From: Oscillospiraceae bacterium
Lineage (GTDB): Bacteria; Bacillota; Clostridia; Oscillospirales; Ruminococcaceae
Length of the DNA stretch: 29,195 bases
Assembly (NCBI GenBank): GCA_900768995.1
Contig: CAAGEZ010000034.1
Location: 1 to 29,195 of the forward strand
Direction: 5' to 3'
A program made the translations under genes and the position numbers. The notes below the pieces were generated by a model that had not been told where the DNA came from, searched no databases, and saw only the letters and a list, made by a program, of their open reading frames with translations. Positions 22,387 to 29,195 of the stretch are shown here, piece by piece (position 1 is the first letter of the stretch; each line of letters begins with the position of its first letter).

Positions 22387-23115
22387 TTACTTAGTGTGCT
22401 TCTTAGCGATAAGAGCAGCAGCGGCAGCTGTAGCCATTACGCCTGCGAGAGCAGCAGCAGATGTGTTGCCTGTAGCAGCAGCAGTTGTGGAAGCGTCAGC
22501 TGCGGGAGCAGCAGTTTCCTCTGCGGGTGCAGCAGCTTCCTCAGCAGCTGTGTCCTCGGAAGCAGTATCCTCAGCGGGAGCAGCCTCTTCAGCAGCACCG
22601 TTGGGGTCAGAAATTGTGAATGTAACCTCGATCTTCTCAGCAGCACTGAAAGAAGCAGCGTCAATTGCGCCATAATGAGGATCGCTCATATCGCCTGTAA
22701 GGCCGTAAGCATTCTGGATCTCGATTCTGTAGTTGCCCTTCTCCTCGATATCGCCGTAGCAGATCTTCTCAGGGTCGAAAGCAACCTCGTTGCCGTCAGC
22801 CTTGATGCTGTCGAGAGTAACGTCCATATCAGCGAGATCGGCATAGCCGCCGATGATGTCTACGCAGAATACGTTAGCGCCGTTTGTAGCGGACATTGTG
22901 TTCTCAGCCTGAGTGTTGTCGAGGGAAACGGTGTATGTACCGGGTCCTGTGATGGTAGCGTCAGTGCCGTTGCCAGCGTCCCAGTTGCCCCAGAGCCAGT
23001 CGATGTCTGTGAACATAAGGAATGCGGTGTACTCGTAAGCGGAAGCGGAAGCTGCCACTGCTGTGAGTGCCATTGCGGAAGCTGCAGCTACAGCTGCAAT
23101 TCTTCTGAGTTTCAT
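22387..23115 (-). CDS. Secreted protein with Ala/Glu-rich linker and C-terminal anchor
   Basis: Function unknown. 242 residues from the ATG at 23115, which has TGGAGGAGATC upstream; a longer ORF start upstream lacks an SD. Signal peptide about 1-26 (MKLRRIAAVAAAS, cleavage after SASA). The mature N-terminal domain (about 27-150) is beta-rich with Trp/Gly/Asp (FTDIDWLWGNWDAGNGTD) and looks like a carbohydrate-binding or similar beta-sandwich, unproven. A low-complexity Ala/Glu/Thr linker follows (about 155-210), then TGNTSAAALAG, a hydrophobic stretch and AKKHTK. That tail resembles a sorting or membrane anchor and is shared with the protein at 23356-23643. It is flanked by its own promoter and terminator. 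Confidence 0.85.
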   Translation of the reverse strand: MKLRRIAAVAAASAMALTAVAASASAYEYTAFLMFTDIDWLWGNWDAGNGTDATITGPGTYTVSLDNTQAENTMSATNGANVFCVDIIGGYADLADMDVTLDSIKADGNEVAFDPEKICYGDIEEKGNYRIEIQNAYGLTGDMSDPHYGAIDAASFSAAEKIEVTFTISDPNGAAEEAAPAEDTASEDTAAEEAAAPAEETAAPAADASTTAAATGNTSAAALAGVMATAAAAALIAKKHTK

Positions 23116-23193
23116 TTTGATCTCCTCCAAATTATTCTTGAGTTTGTTTGTTAATATCACCATACATAAAGGCATAATGATACTTATGAACAT

Positions 23194-23222
23194 ATTATAC
23201 AATATTTTCCCCTAAAAATCTA
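23194..23222 (-). promoter_or_regulatory. Promoter of the Ala/Glu-rich protein gene
   Basis: Minus strand TATAAT (23199-23194) with a poor -35 TAGATT (23222-23217) 17 bases upstream. The run GGGGAAAATATTG before the -10 resembles the one before the M23 gene's -10. The leader is about 70 bases. Confidence 0.5.
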
Positions 23223-23302
23223 TAATCAAACTGCCGAACTTTAATCGCTTTCATTGTTAATTTTCTATATAATGGCAAAGAAAAACGGTATCATATAAAG
23301 AA

Positions 23303-23332
23303 AACCCCGTTTCCGATAAGGGAAACGGGGTT
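23303..23332 (-). terminator. Terminator of the acidic surface protein gene
   Basis: AACCCCGTTTCC (23303-23314), loop GATAAG, GGAAACGGGGTT (23321-23332); TTTTCTTT follows on the minus strand. Perfect 12-bp stem. Confidence 0.9.
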
Positions 23333-23355
23333 CAAATTCTGCAAATTAAACTAAA

Positions 23356-23643
23356 TTACTTAGCCTTCTTAGCAACGATTGCAGCAGCAGCGAGAGCTAC
23401 GGGGATAACAGCCATAGCTACAGGAGAGTTGCCTGTTGCGGGAGAGGGAGCAGTCTCAACGGGAGCAGCCTCAGTCTCAGCGGGAGCCTCAGTCTCCTCA
23501 ACCTCAGTTTCCTCAACAACCTCTTCTACAGTCTCTTCCTCGATTGTATCGCCTTCGCCGTCGAGGCCTTCAGCCATAGCGGAAACGCCCATCATAGAAA
23601 CAACCATTGCAGAAGCTGCAAGAGCAGCAAGAATCTTTTTCAT
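23356..23643 (-). CDS. Small acidic surface protein with PATGN anchor
   Basis: 95 residues from the ATG at 23643; the TTG further upstream is part of the SD TTGGAGG. Signal peptide about 1-23 (MKKILAALAASAMVV, cleavage after SAMA). A Glu/Val/Thr-rich acidic stretch (about 25-65) is followed by APSPATGN, a hydrophobic helix and AKKAK. SPATG resembles a sortase motif of the xPxTG type, and the whole tail parallels that of the neighbouring 242-residue protein. There is no catalytic domain, so it may be a spacer, coat or cation-binding surface protein. It has a strong promoter and terminator of its own. Confidence 0.82.
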   Translation of the reverse strand: MKKILAALAASAMVVSMMGVSAMAEGLDGEGDTIEEETVEEVVEETEVEETEAPAETEAAPVETAPSPATGNSPVAMAVIPVALAAAAIVAKKAK

Positions 23644-23690
23644 AATTTTTTCCTCCAAAATAAATTATTGGTGCCTTTTAGCATAGCTTT

Positions 23691-23719
23691 ATTATAGCAC
23701 AATTCAAAATGCACTACAA
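23691..23719 (-). promoter_or_regulatory. Promoter of the acidic surface protein gene
   Basis: Minus strand TTGTAG (23719-23714), 17 bases ending in TGC, TATAAT (23696-23691): an extended -10 promoter. A second TATAAT lies at 23730-23725. Confidence 0.75.
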
Positions 23720-23730
23720 CCATTATTATA

Positions 23731-23918
23731 ACAAATTTTTTTCGCAATTTACTCGACATCTTGCACGATTTTCACAAAATCATTGAATTTACGCAGGAAA
23801 TAATCACAATTCGGTTACATATGTAACATTATGGAAATGGAAGCGAATATGGATATGTTTTCGTATTAAATATAGTATATGCCAAATAAAAAAATCTGAA
23901 AAAATTCGTAAAAACCCC
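23731..23918. other. AT-rich gene-free stretch before the L10 leader
   Basis: Part of a 519-base gap between the acidic protein gene and rplJ. It holds a perfect 14-base palindrome GTTACATATGTAAC (23814-23827), centred about 105 bases upstream of the -35 of the rplJ promoter, and a small dyad GATTTT / AAAATC near 23768. No ORF is supported. Confidence 0.5.
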
Positions 23919-23947
23919 TTGACAAGCGTCTGATAATGTGTTATAGT
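23919..23947 (+). promoter_or_regulatory. Promoter of the rplJ-rplL operon
   Basis: TTGACA (23919-23924), 17 bases, TATAGT (23942-23947). Start expected near 23954, giving a leader of about 210 nt before rplJ. Confidence 0.85.
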
Positions 23948-23953
23948 AATAAG

Positions 23954-24080
23954 GTCGTTGAGAAACGACGCAGGCTATCATATTCTAAAGACAGCAGGTG
24001 GCAAGTCAAGCTGCAATTTTGACTTTTCCGTAAATCCTGCCGAGGAAAGAGATCGCTGTACTGTTATTATGATTGTACGC
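23954..24080 (+). ncRNA. Ribosomal protein L10 leader
   Basis: The 5' leader of rplJ in Firmicutes binds the L10-L12 complex and represses its own operon. This one has the expected place and build: it opens with GTCGTTGAGAAACGAC (hairpin GTCGTT / AACGAC), then AGACAGCAGGTGGCAAGTCA, a middle CCGTAAATCCTGCCGAGG that pairs with the GCAGG segment, and it leads into a terminator. Assigned by position and resemblance to the known L10 leader; no covariance model was run. Confidence 0.8.
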
Positions 24081-24081
24081 T

Positions 24082-24117
24082 CCTTTCCTGTACTGCAGGG
24101 AAAGGATTTTCTTTTTT
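24082..24117 (+). terminator. Attenuator in the rplJ leader
   Basis: CCTTTCC, TG, then CA, GGGAAAGG with one bulge, followed by TTTTCTTTTTT (24107-24117). A terminator 46 bases before the rplJ ATG fits L10-controlled attenuation. Confidence 0.8.
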
Positions 24118-24162
24118 ATGAATGGGTAGCATAATTTTCAACTTTTTCGGAGGTGAAATTTT

Positions 24163-24672
24163 ATGCCAAGCGCAAAGATTCTTGAAACCAAGAAGGCAAG
24201 AGCCGCTGAGCTTTCCGAGCTCGTAAAGGCTTCCTGCTCAGGCGTTCTCGTTGACTACAAGGGTATCACCGTTGAGGAGGATACCAAGCTCAGAAAAGAG
24301 CTGAGAGAGGCTGGCGTTAAGTACTTCGTTGAGAAGAACACAATGCTCAGAATCGCTCTCAAGGAGAACGGTCTCGAAGATCTCTGCGGAGTTCTCGAGG
24401 GTACAACTGCTCTCGCTGTTTGTGAAAACGACCAGACTGCTCCCGCAAGAATCCTCGGTAAGTTTGCATCTGAACACGACGACAAGTTCAACCTCAAGGC
24501 TGGATATGTTGAGGGCGTTGTTTATGACGCTAAGGGTGTTGAGGCTCTGTCCAAGATACCTTCCAAGGATGTTCTGCTTGCTCAGCTCGTTGGCTCTCTC
24601 CAGGGTCCTATGCAGAAGCTCGCAGCTACACTCAAAGCTCTCGCCGACAAGAAGGCAGAGGAAGCAGCATAA
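24163..24672 (+). CDS. rplJ: 50S ribosomal protein L10
   Basis: Base of the ribosomal stalk; binds 23S rRNA and carries L7/L12 dimers on its C-terminal helix. 169 residues, normal. The N-terminal RNA-binding part includes LVDYKGITVEEDTKLRKELR (about 30-49) and EAGVKYFVEKNTMLRIAL; the C-terminal helix ends in KLAATLKALADKKAEEAA. CGGAGGTGAAATTTT precedes the ATG. It is followed 61 bases later by rplL. Repression through the leader at 23954-24117 is expected. Confidence 0.97.
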   Translation: MPSAKILETKKARAAELSELVKASCSGVLVDYKGITVEEDTKLRKELREAGVKYFVEKNTMLRIALKENGLEDLCGVLEGTTALAVCENDQTAPARILGKFASEHDDKFNLKAGYVEGVVYDAKGVEALSKIPSKDVLLAQLVGSLQGPMQKLAATLKALADKKAEEAA

Positions 24673-24733
24673 GCGTTATATTTATACCGCTGCTGCGTAA
24701 AACTAAAATAAATTATTAAAGGAGATTATTATC

Positions 24734-25108
24734 ATGGCATCTGAAAAGATCACTACCATTTTAGACCAGATCGATGTTCTTTCTGTTCTTGAGCTCGCTG
24801 AGCTCGTTGAAGCTATCCAGGAAAAGTACGGTGTAACCGCTGTTGTTGCTGCTGCAGGTCCTGCTGCTGGCGCCGGCGCTGCTGCTGAAGCTGAGAAGAC
24901 TGAGTTCGACGTTGTTCTCGCTTCCTTCGGCGACAAGAAGATGGACGTTATCAAGGCTGTTAAGGACGCTTGCGGTCTTTCCCTTAAGGAAGCTAAGGAA
25001 GCTGTTGAGGCTGCTCCTAAGACTCTTAAGGAAGCTGCTCCCAAGGCTGAGGCTGAAGAGCTCAAGGCTAAGCTCGAAGCTGCCGGCGCTACTGTTGAGC
25101 TCAAGTAA
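24734..25108 (+). CDS. rplL: 50S ribosomal protein L7/L12
   Basis: Stalk protein that recruits and stimulates translational GTPases, including HflX and TypA relatives encoded in this window. 124 residues: N-terminal dimer domain (1-35), Ala/Gly-rich hinge (AAAGPAAGAGAAAE), C-terminal domain with the conserved KKMDVIKAVKDACGLSLKEA and KEAAPKAEAEELKAKLEAAG. AAAGGAG lies before the ATG. In many Firmicutes rpoB and rpoC follow; here a strong terminator and an opposing gene follow instead. Confidence 0.97.
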   Translation: MASEKITTILDQIDVLSVLELAELVEAIQEKYGVTAVVAAAGPAAGAGAAAEAEKTEFDVVLASFGDKKMDVIKAVKDACGLSLKEAKEAVEAAPKTLKEAAPKAEAEELKAKLEAAGATVELK

Positions 25109-25140
25109 TCTTAGCTTACAGTTTTAACATACTTGTAATC

Positions 25141-25179
25141 AAACGGCTGATGTACCTTGTGTGCATCAGCCGTTTTTTA
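25141..25179 (+). terminator. Terminator of rplJ-rplL
   Basis: AAACGGCTGATG (25141-25152), loop, CATCAGCCGTTT (25164-25175), then TTT. It is bidirectional by shape and could also stop the convergent yfbR transcript. Confidence 0.92.
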
Positions 25180-25764
25180 CTTTGCCTGCTTATCAAGCGT
25201 TCCGCTGTAAGCGGGCATAAATTCTTTCAAGAACTCATCCGCCTCGGGAATATTCATCTCGTGAACAGATTTAAGCGTGGACTTTTCCGCATCTGTGAAA
25301 TCGGAATTGCCCATCTGCCGCTCCTCCACGCACTTTATCAGTGCCGAAAGCTTATCGGCAGCCTTTACAAGCTCCCACAGCTCCCGTTCATCATCTGTAT
25401 GCCCAAGGAGCGGACGGTAATACTCTCTCAGGTCATCGGGGAGATAGGAAAGCATCTTTTCCTCCGCCATTTTCTCCACCTTGTCATACTCCGAGCGTAT
25501 CTCTGCGTTGTAATATTTCACGGGCGTGGGCAGATCTCCTGTGATTATCTCGGTCACATCGTGATACATCGCAAGGACTGCGCAGCGCTCGGGGTCAACA
25601 TTTCCGCCGAACCGCACATTTCTGTAAAGTGCCAGAACGTGGGCGATAAATGCAGTTTCAAGGCTGTGTTCGCTGATATTTTCGGTAATGGTGTTTCGCA
25701 TAAGTCCCCAGCGGTTGATGTACTTCATTCGGGAGATTATAGCGAAAAATTTTTCTTCCTTCAT
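25177..25764 (-). CDS. yfbR: HD-domain 5'-deoxynucleotidase YfbR
   Basis: Metal-dependent phosphohydrolase that removes phosphate from deoxyribonucleoside 5'-monophosphates. 195 residues, very similar in layout to E. coli YfbR: INRWGLMRNTITENISEHS (16-34) with W19 and R23, then MYHDVTE. The metal ligands H33, H68, D69 and D137 fall at the E. coli positions. GDLPTPVKYYNAEI (77-90) forms the substrate loop. Transcribed toward rplL, with the stop touching the rplL terminator. AAAGGAACG lies upstream of the ATG. Confidence 0.93.
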   Translation of the reverse strand: MKEEKFFAIISRMKYINRWGLMRNTITENISEHSLETAFIAHVLALYRNVRFGGNVDPERCAVLAMYHDVTEIITGDLPTPVKYYNAEIRSEYDKVEKMAEEKMLSYLPDDLREYYRPLLGHTDDERELWELVKAADKLSALIKCVEERQMGNSDFTDAEKSTLKSVHEMNIPEADEFLKEFMPAYSGTLDKQAK

Positions 25765-25817
25765 TGTGTTCGTTCCTTTTATTGGTTTTGCTTCGGGAGT
25801 ATTTTATCACGTCTTTG

Positions 25818-25832
25818 AGGGATAATATCCCT
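25818..25832. repeat. Perfect short palindrome between divergent yfbR and CmpB-type genes
   Basis: AGGGATA, A, TATCCCT. It lies 54 bases upstream of the yfbR ATG and 28 bases upstream of the divergent gene's ATG, and overlaps the only -10-like sequence for the latter (GATAAT). It may be an operator or chance. Confidence 0.35.
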
Positions 25833-25859
25833 ATAAAAATTTGAAAGGACTGATATGAT

Positions 25860-26294
25860 ATGCACGGCTCTGTATGTTCAAGCCTTACACCGTGGAAAGA
25901 TACCTCCGCTTTCGGGCGGCATCTTGCGGTATTTCTCGGAGGAGGGGTGATGTACTCCCTCATTGAGATAGTGGCAAGGGGCTATACCCACTGGACGATG
26001 ACGATAACGGGAGGGGTATGCCTGCTTATAATGTACCTCCGCTACGCACGTCACCCGGAGGACAGCATTCTCTTCAAATGCTTCTTCGGAATGTGCGTCA
26101 TAACCTTTTTTGAGTTCACCGTTGGGTGCATCGTAAATGTCCTGCTCGGGTGGGACGTGTGGGATTATTCCCATATGTATCTTAACATTCTGGGGCAGAT
26201 ATGTCCCTCATATTCCGCAGGGTGGTTTCTGCTCTCTCTCCCCGTGGCGGCTTTATGTACAGCTGCGGGCAGCCCCGAAAGAGCTGCCGCATAG
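25860..26294 (+). CDS. Four-span membrane protein, CmpB / putative ABC permease family
   Basis: 144 residues with four membrane spans. The pattern FLGGGVMYSLIEIVARGYTH, then W, a glycine-rich second span, an FFEFTVGCIVN third span and GWDVWDYSHMYLNILGQICP is that of the putative ABC transporter permease family PF06541. No ATPase gene is adjacent and the family's function is not established. The start at 25860 gives a complete first span; SD AAAGGAC is 11 bases away. An ATG at 25855 in another frame has better spacing, opens 31 codons and ends in TGATG overlapping an in-frame ATG at 25950. The stop is one base from the end of the convergent MATE gene. Confidence 0.8.
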   Translation: MHGSVCSSLTPWKDTSAFGRHLAVFLGGGVMYSLIEIVARGYTHWTMTITGGVCLLIMYLRYARHPEDSILFKCFFGMCVITFFEFTVGCIVNVLLGWDVWDYSHMYLNILGQICPSYSAGWFLLSLPVAALCTAAGSPERAAA

Positions 26295-26295
26295 T

Positions 26296-27678
26296 TTATG
26301 TATTTGCAGGCGTGCCCTGCTCATATTTCTTTGTGACCCTTTTCCGAACGATAACGTAGCACAGGAAATGAACTCCTGCCGTGATTATCCAGGTTATCGC
26401 ATAGGAAAGGTAGACCACCTCGACCTTGTGAAACTGGGGTATCCGGAAGACCGTTGCTATCCACAAAAGTCTCAGTCCGCAGGCGCCAAGAAGGGACACC
26501 ACCATCGGCAGCACCGAATAGCCTATTCCTCTCAGTGCTCCCACAAGTACGTCCATTATGCCGCAGAGGAAATATACCTTTGAGATGTAGTGGAGACGTA
26601 CCATTCCCGCCGCAATTACCTCTGGGCTGTCGGAATATATGCTCAGGAGCTGATTTCCGAAGAGTACCGCCGCATTCCCGAGGACCAGTCCCACTGCCAC
26701 AACGCAAAGCTCGCCGCAGGCAAGTATCTTGTTAAGCCGCTTGTATTCTCCTGCGCCGAAATTCTGGCTCATAAAGGAAAGTGTCGCCTGATAGAAAGAG
26801 TTCATCGCCATATAGACAAAGCCCTCGATATTTGCGGCGGCGGAATTTCCTGCAACTACGATGTTTCCGAACAGGTTCACAGAGGACTGGATAACCACGT
26901 TTGACAGGGCGAAAACTATTCCCTGAAAGCCTGCGGGGAGACCTATGCGGATAATTGAGATAAGCTCCGCTTTGTGTACCCTGAGCTTTTTCAGCTCCAG
27001 CTTTATGGCACCCGTTTCCCGCATAAGGCAGCGGATAACGAGGAATGCCGAAAGAGACTCGGAAATTATAGTCGCAAGGGCAACTCCCGAAACGTCCATT
27101 TTAAAGACGATAACGAAAAGCAGGTTCAGCACCACATTCACCGCTCCTGCCGCAAGGAGATAATACAGCGGACGCTTTGTATCTCCTATTGCCCTGAGCA
27201 GGGCGCTGCCGAAGTTGTATATGGTGGTGGCGGTTATGCCCGCAAAATAAATTCTCAGGTAATCGGCGGCAAGGTCGATTATCTCGTCGGGGGTGCTCAT
27301 AAGGCGGAGCATCTCCTTTGTTCCAACCACGCCTATTACCGTGAGGATAACGCCGCTTATTATGCTTATGGTCACGGCGGTGTGGACGGTGCGGCTGAGC
27401 GCATCTTCACGCTTTCCGCCGTAATTTCGTGCAGCGGTGACATTTGCGCCTATGGACAAGCCCACAAAAAGGTTGGTGAGCAGGTTTATAAGGGCGGTGG
27501 TTGAGCCCACTGCCGCAAGGGAATTATCCCCTGCAAAGCGTCCCACCACAACAATGTCCGCCGCATTGAACAGGAGCTGCAATATACTTGAAAGCATAAG
27601 GGGTATTGTAAATACCAGCATCTTTTTCAGTATAGAGCCGCTGCACATATCCATTTCATATTTCTTTTGTTCTGCCAT
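26296..27678 (-). CDS. MATE-family multidrug/sodium efflux transporter
   Basis: Cation-coupled exporter with 12 predicted membrane spans, 460 residues from the ATG at 27678. CGGAGATATATCT is the SD, and an in-frame TTG at 27696 lies upstream of it. The N-terminal block FTIPLMLSSILQLLFNAADI and VVVGRFAGDNSLAAVGST are typical MATE; the second half repeats the fold with NVVIQSSVNLFGNIVVAGNS. Substrate unknown. Convergent with the CmpB-type gene (one base between stops) and 30 bases downstream of the SGNH lipoprotein gene, so probably on its transcript. Confidence 0.95.
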   Translation of the reverse strand: MAEQKKYEMDMCSGSILKKMLVFTIPLMLSSILQLLFNAADIVVVGRFAGDNSLAAVGSTTALINLLTNLFVGLSIGANVTAARNYGGKREDALSRTVHTAVTISIISGVILTVIGVVGTKEMLRLMSTPDEIIDLAADYLRIYFAGITATTIYNFGSALLRAIGDTKRPLYYLLAAGAVNVVLNLLFVIVFKMDVSGVALATIISESLSAFLVIRCLMRETGAIKLELKKLRVHKAELISIIRIGLPAGFQGIVFALSNVVIQSSVNLFGNIVVAGNSAAANIEGFVYMAMNSFYQATLSFMSQNFGAGEYKRLNKILACGELCVVAVGLVLGNAAVLFGNQLLSIYSDSPEVIAAGMVRLHYISKVYFLCGIMDVLVGALRGIGYSVLPMVVSLLGACGLRLLWIATVFRIPQFHKVEVVYLSYAITWIITAGVHFLCYVIVRKRVTKKYEQGTPANT

Positions 27679-27708
27679 AGATATATCTCCGATCAATAAA
27701 CGCTCTTA

Positions 27709-28983
27709 TCAGCTCACCATTATTCCGAAGATCGTAAGAGCGGTCTTGTCGCTGCCCTCGGAAAGCTTTATCTCAACAGTGTGCTTTCCCGATTCCTTTC
27801 CGATAATTATCTGCTGGGTCTCGCCGTAGTTGCCCCAGCCGCCTGAGAAATCCGCATCAAGGACGGATTTTCTCTCGCCGTCGATAAGAACGTCATACTT
27901 GCCACCCTTGCCGTCGGTCTGCTTTAAGTAGAATATGCCGAGATTCTGGCACTCAGTCTCGAATTTAAGATATCCCTCGCCCTCGGTAACGAAATTGTCG
28001 GGGAAAAGGTCGGGATATACCTTGTTGCCTGATATTTCAAAGCCGCTCATCTCCTCGGCATTTACTTCGGAAGCACCAAGCATTGTTGCGTTCTTGTAGT
28101 AATCGTATGTATAAGCTGCGGTGTCGAAAGTTGTTGAAGAGGTGTCGATATTGTCAAGGTCATCGTAAACGCTGTCAAGATATCTTGAAAGGAGCTGACC
28201 GATTAGACCGTGACCTGCATCATTGGGGTGGATATTGTCGGGGGAAATTGACTTCCAGTCAAGAGTGCCTGCCGCAACCTCGGGATATACCACCTCACGA
28301 TAGCTGAGCATAGGCAGGTCATAGGCAAGACCGATTTCCTTGTGAACGTCCTGAAGGCTTGTGCCGTCCTCCTGAGTGGTGAACAGAAGAATTACCGCAG
28401 GGTCGCCATCATTGTTCAGGATCTTTCTTACAAGGCTGTCGTAGGAATACTTGTTCATTACCTTGTCGGTATCGTTTACGGAAAACTCCACGATAACGGC
28501 ATCGGGCTTGTAATCAAGAAGCTGCTTGTCGGCACGGTGAACGCCGAGATATGAGTTTGTGCCGCCGATACCCGCATTTACAAAGGTAATTTCACTGTTG
28601 GGGAACTTCTCCACCCAGTACTGGTGAAAAAGCTCTGCATAGCAGTTTGCCTGATTGGAGGCAAGGCTGCCCTGAGTGATAGAGCCGCCGATAACGCCTA
28701 TTGTAACGGGTTCGCCGTTTTCAGCCTTTTTCATAGCGGCAGCAAGGCGGGAGCGGTTGCCCTCGTTGAGCAGTGCACGCTGATACATCTTATCCGTAAG
28801 ACCTGCTTCAAGGTCAACAGGCTCTGTGGGGGTAAGGTCAGCCTCGGTCTCGGTCTCGGAAACGGACTCGGAAACAGTGGTGTCTGCTGATGTATCGGCA
28901 TTTGCGCTTTCATCTGATTTGCAGGCTGTCATACTTACGCAGAGGAGAAGTGCGGCAAGACCTGCTATTAGCTTTTTATTCAT
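27709..28983 (-). CDS. SGNH/GDSL-hydrolase lipoprotein
   Basis: Predicted extracellular lipid-anchored esterase, 424 residues from the ATG at 28983. An upstream in-frame ATG at 29022 would put residues before the signal peptide. Lipoprotein signal MNKKLIAGLAALLLCVSMTA with C21; Ser/Thr/Glu-rich linker (22-60); SGNH domain about 90-275 with block I VIGGSITQG (S101), a Gly block GIGGTN, VEFSVND (N170) and DNIHPND (D249, H252). The last 150 residues form a beta-rich domain that may bind carbohydrate. In gut ruminococci such enzymes often deacetylate xylan or other glycans; the substrate here is unknown. It needs Lgt, encoded at 1555-2586. Confidence 0.92.
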   Translation of the reverse strand: MNKKLIAGLAALLLCVSMTACKSDESANADTSADTTVSESVSETETEADLTPTEPVDLEAGLTDKMYQRALLNEGNRSRLAAAMKKAENGEPVTIGVIGGSITQGSLASNQANCYAELFHQYWVEKFPNSEITFVNAGIGGTNSYLGVHRADKQLLDYKPDAVIVEFSVNDTDKVMNKYSYDSLVRKILNNDGDPAVILLFTTQEDGTSLQDVHKEIGLAYDLPMLSYREVVYPEVAAGTLDWKSISPDNIHPNDAGHGLIGQLLSRYLDSVYDDLDNIDTSSTTFDTAAYTYDYYKNATMLGASEVNAEEMSGFEISGNKVYPDLFPDNFVTEGEGYLKFETECQNLGIFYLKQTDGKGGKYDVLIDGERKSVLDADFSGGWGNYGETQQIIIGKESGKHTVEIKLSEGSDKTALTIFGIMVS

Positions 28984-29020
28984 TATATTAACATTCCTTT
29001 CGGGTGTGATTGTATATACC

Positions 29021-29049
29021 ATTATATCACCTTTTTTTTACGAATGCAA
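29021..29049 (-). promoter_or_regulatory. Promoter of the SGNH lipoprotein gene
   Basis: Minus strand TTGCAT (29049-29044), 17 bases, TATAAT (29026-29021). Start near 29014, about 30 bases before the ATG at 28983. Confidence 0.75.
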
Positions 29050-29126
29050 TACAGCGCAAAAAAATCTCCGCAGCGGAATGCATTGCCCCCAAAAAGTTAG
29101 ACAAAGTTATCAAGGAAAAATTATAT

Positions 29127-29157
29127 AAAGCGACCAAAAGCGATTTTGGTCGCTTTT
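29127..29157 (-). terminator. Hairpin after the IS3-family transposase
   Basis: AAAGCGACCAAAA (29127-29139), loop GCGA, TTTTGGTCGCTTT (29144-29156). Placed directly after the transposase stop, inside the element. Confidence 0.8.
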
Positions 29158-29158
29158 G

Positions 29159-29195
29159 CTATGCTGCCCTGTGTCTGTATTCGACAGGAGAAAGT
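29159..29195 (-). CDS. IS3-family transposase OrfB, C-terminal end only
   Basis: The last 11 codons read LSPVEYRHRAA then TAG (29161-29159). The ending [N/L]xPVEYR with a short basic/Ala tail is typical of the IS3-family (IS150-like) DDE transposase, the rve integrase half. The gene starts beyond the right edge, so intactness cannot be judged. Confidence 0.7.
   Translation of the reverse strand, partial: LSPVEYRHRAA

Larger units (their letters stand above)
29079..29195 (-). mobile_element. End of an IS3-family insertion sequence (partial)
   Basis: From TGCATTGCCCCCAAAAAG (29079-29096), followed by TTAGACAAAG, to the window edge. The TG-terminal sequence with a GTTAGACA segment resembles IS3-family ends, and the transposase C-terminus is just inside. 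The exact boundary is inferred; the other end lies outside the window. Confidence 0.65.

Noticed and set aside
22285..23154. Ser/Cys-rich 289-codon plus-strand ORF
   Set aside because: Shadow of the Ala/Glu-rich coding sequence; the repeats come from GCAGCA-type codons on the other strand.
1..29195. CRISPR array
   Set aside because: No regularly spaced direct repeats are seen anywhere in the window.

Overview
The window looks like chromosomal DNA of an anaerobic, Gram-positive gut bacterium of the Ruminococcus / Oscillospiraceae type. This is inferred from gene content: stage II sporulation protein P, the YfmF/YfmH M16 protease pair, a C-terminally extended Lgt, MATE and CmpB-type membrane proteins, an SGNH lipoprotein, Ala/Glu-rich surface proteins with TGN-plus-hydrophobic tails, and AGGAGG-type ribosome binding sites. 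Most of it is housekeeping or cell-envelope sequence, with small accessory islands between.

Layout, left to right. (1) 1-680: a VbhA-type Fic antitoxin without a visible Fic toxin, then a compact locus with every element of an Fst/par-type type I toxin-antitoxin system: a 27-residue membrane peptide, a shared bidirectional terminator, a convergent consensus promoter, and a direct repeat that covers the toxin start codon and recurs at the 5' end of the antisense RNA. (2) 681-5172, minus strand: an operon yfmF-yfmH-lgt-folD behind an extended -10 promoter. (3) 5251-10319, minus strand: LysM/G5/M23 cell-wall peptidase, a hairpin, then a 490-residue HTH protein, hflX and a small membrane protein. 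(4) 10320-10861: a gene-free region with two plus-strand promoters and three perfect inverted repeats in front of a chemoreceptor whose sensor domain carries the amino-acid-binding dCache motif. (5) 12914-15228: a GNAT acetyltransferase convergent with spoIIP, which has a sigma-E-like promoter, and a small membrane protein. (6) 15366-18587: tRNA-Thr and tRNA-Tyr, typA, and a TtcA-type tRNA thiolase. (7) 18597-22386: a PASTA protein broken by one extra G, a ~110-bp imperfect palindrome, an McrBC restriction pair whose McrB has no DNA-reading domain, and a gene-free stretch with two consensus promoters and a terminator that define a candidate small RNA with a CU-rich anti-Shine-Dalgarno segment. 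(8) 22387-23643: two secreted proteins with related C-terminal anchors. (9) 23919-25108: L10 leader, attenuator, rplJ and rplL. (10) 25177-29195: YfbR nucleotidase, CmpB-type membrane protein, MATE exporter, an SGNH lipoprotein, and the end of an IS3-family element running off the right edge.

The most interesting parts are the par-like type I toxin-antitoxin locus (about 353-670), the candidate sRNA locus upstream of mcrB (21901-22255), and the set of palindromes upstream of the chemoreceptor. All assignments come from reading the sequence by eye. No database search, folding or expression data were used.
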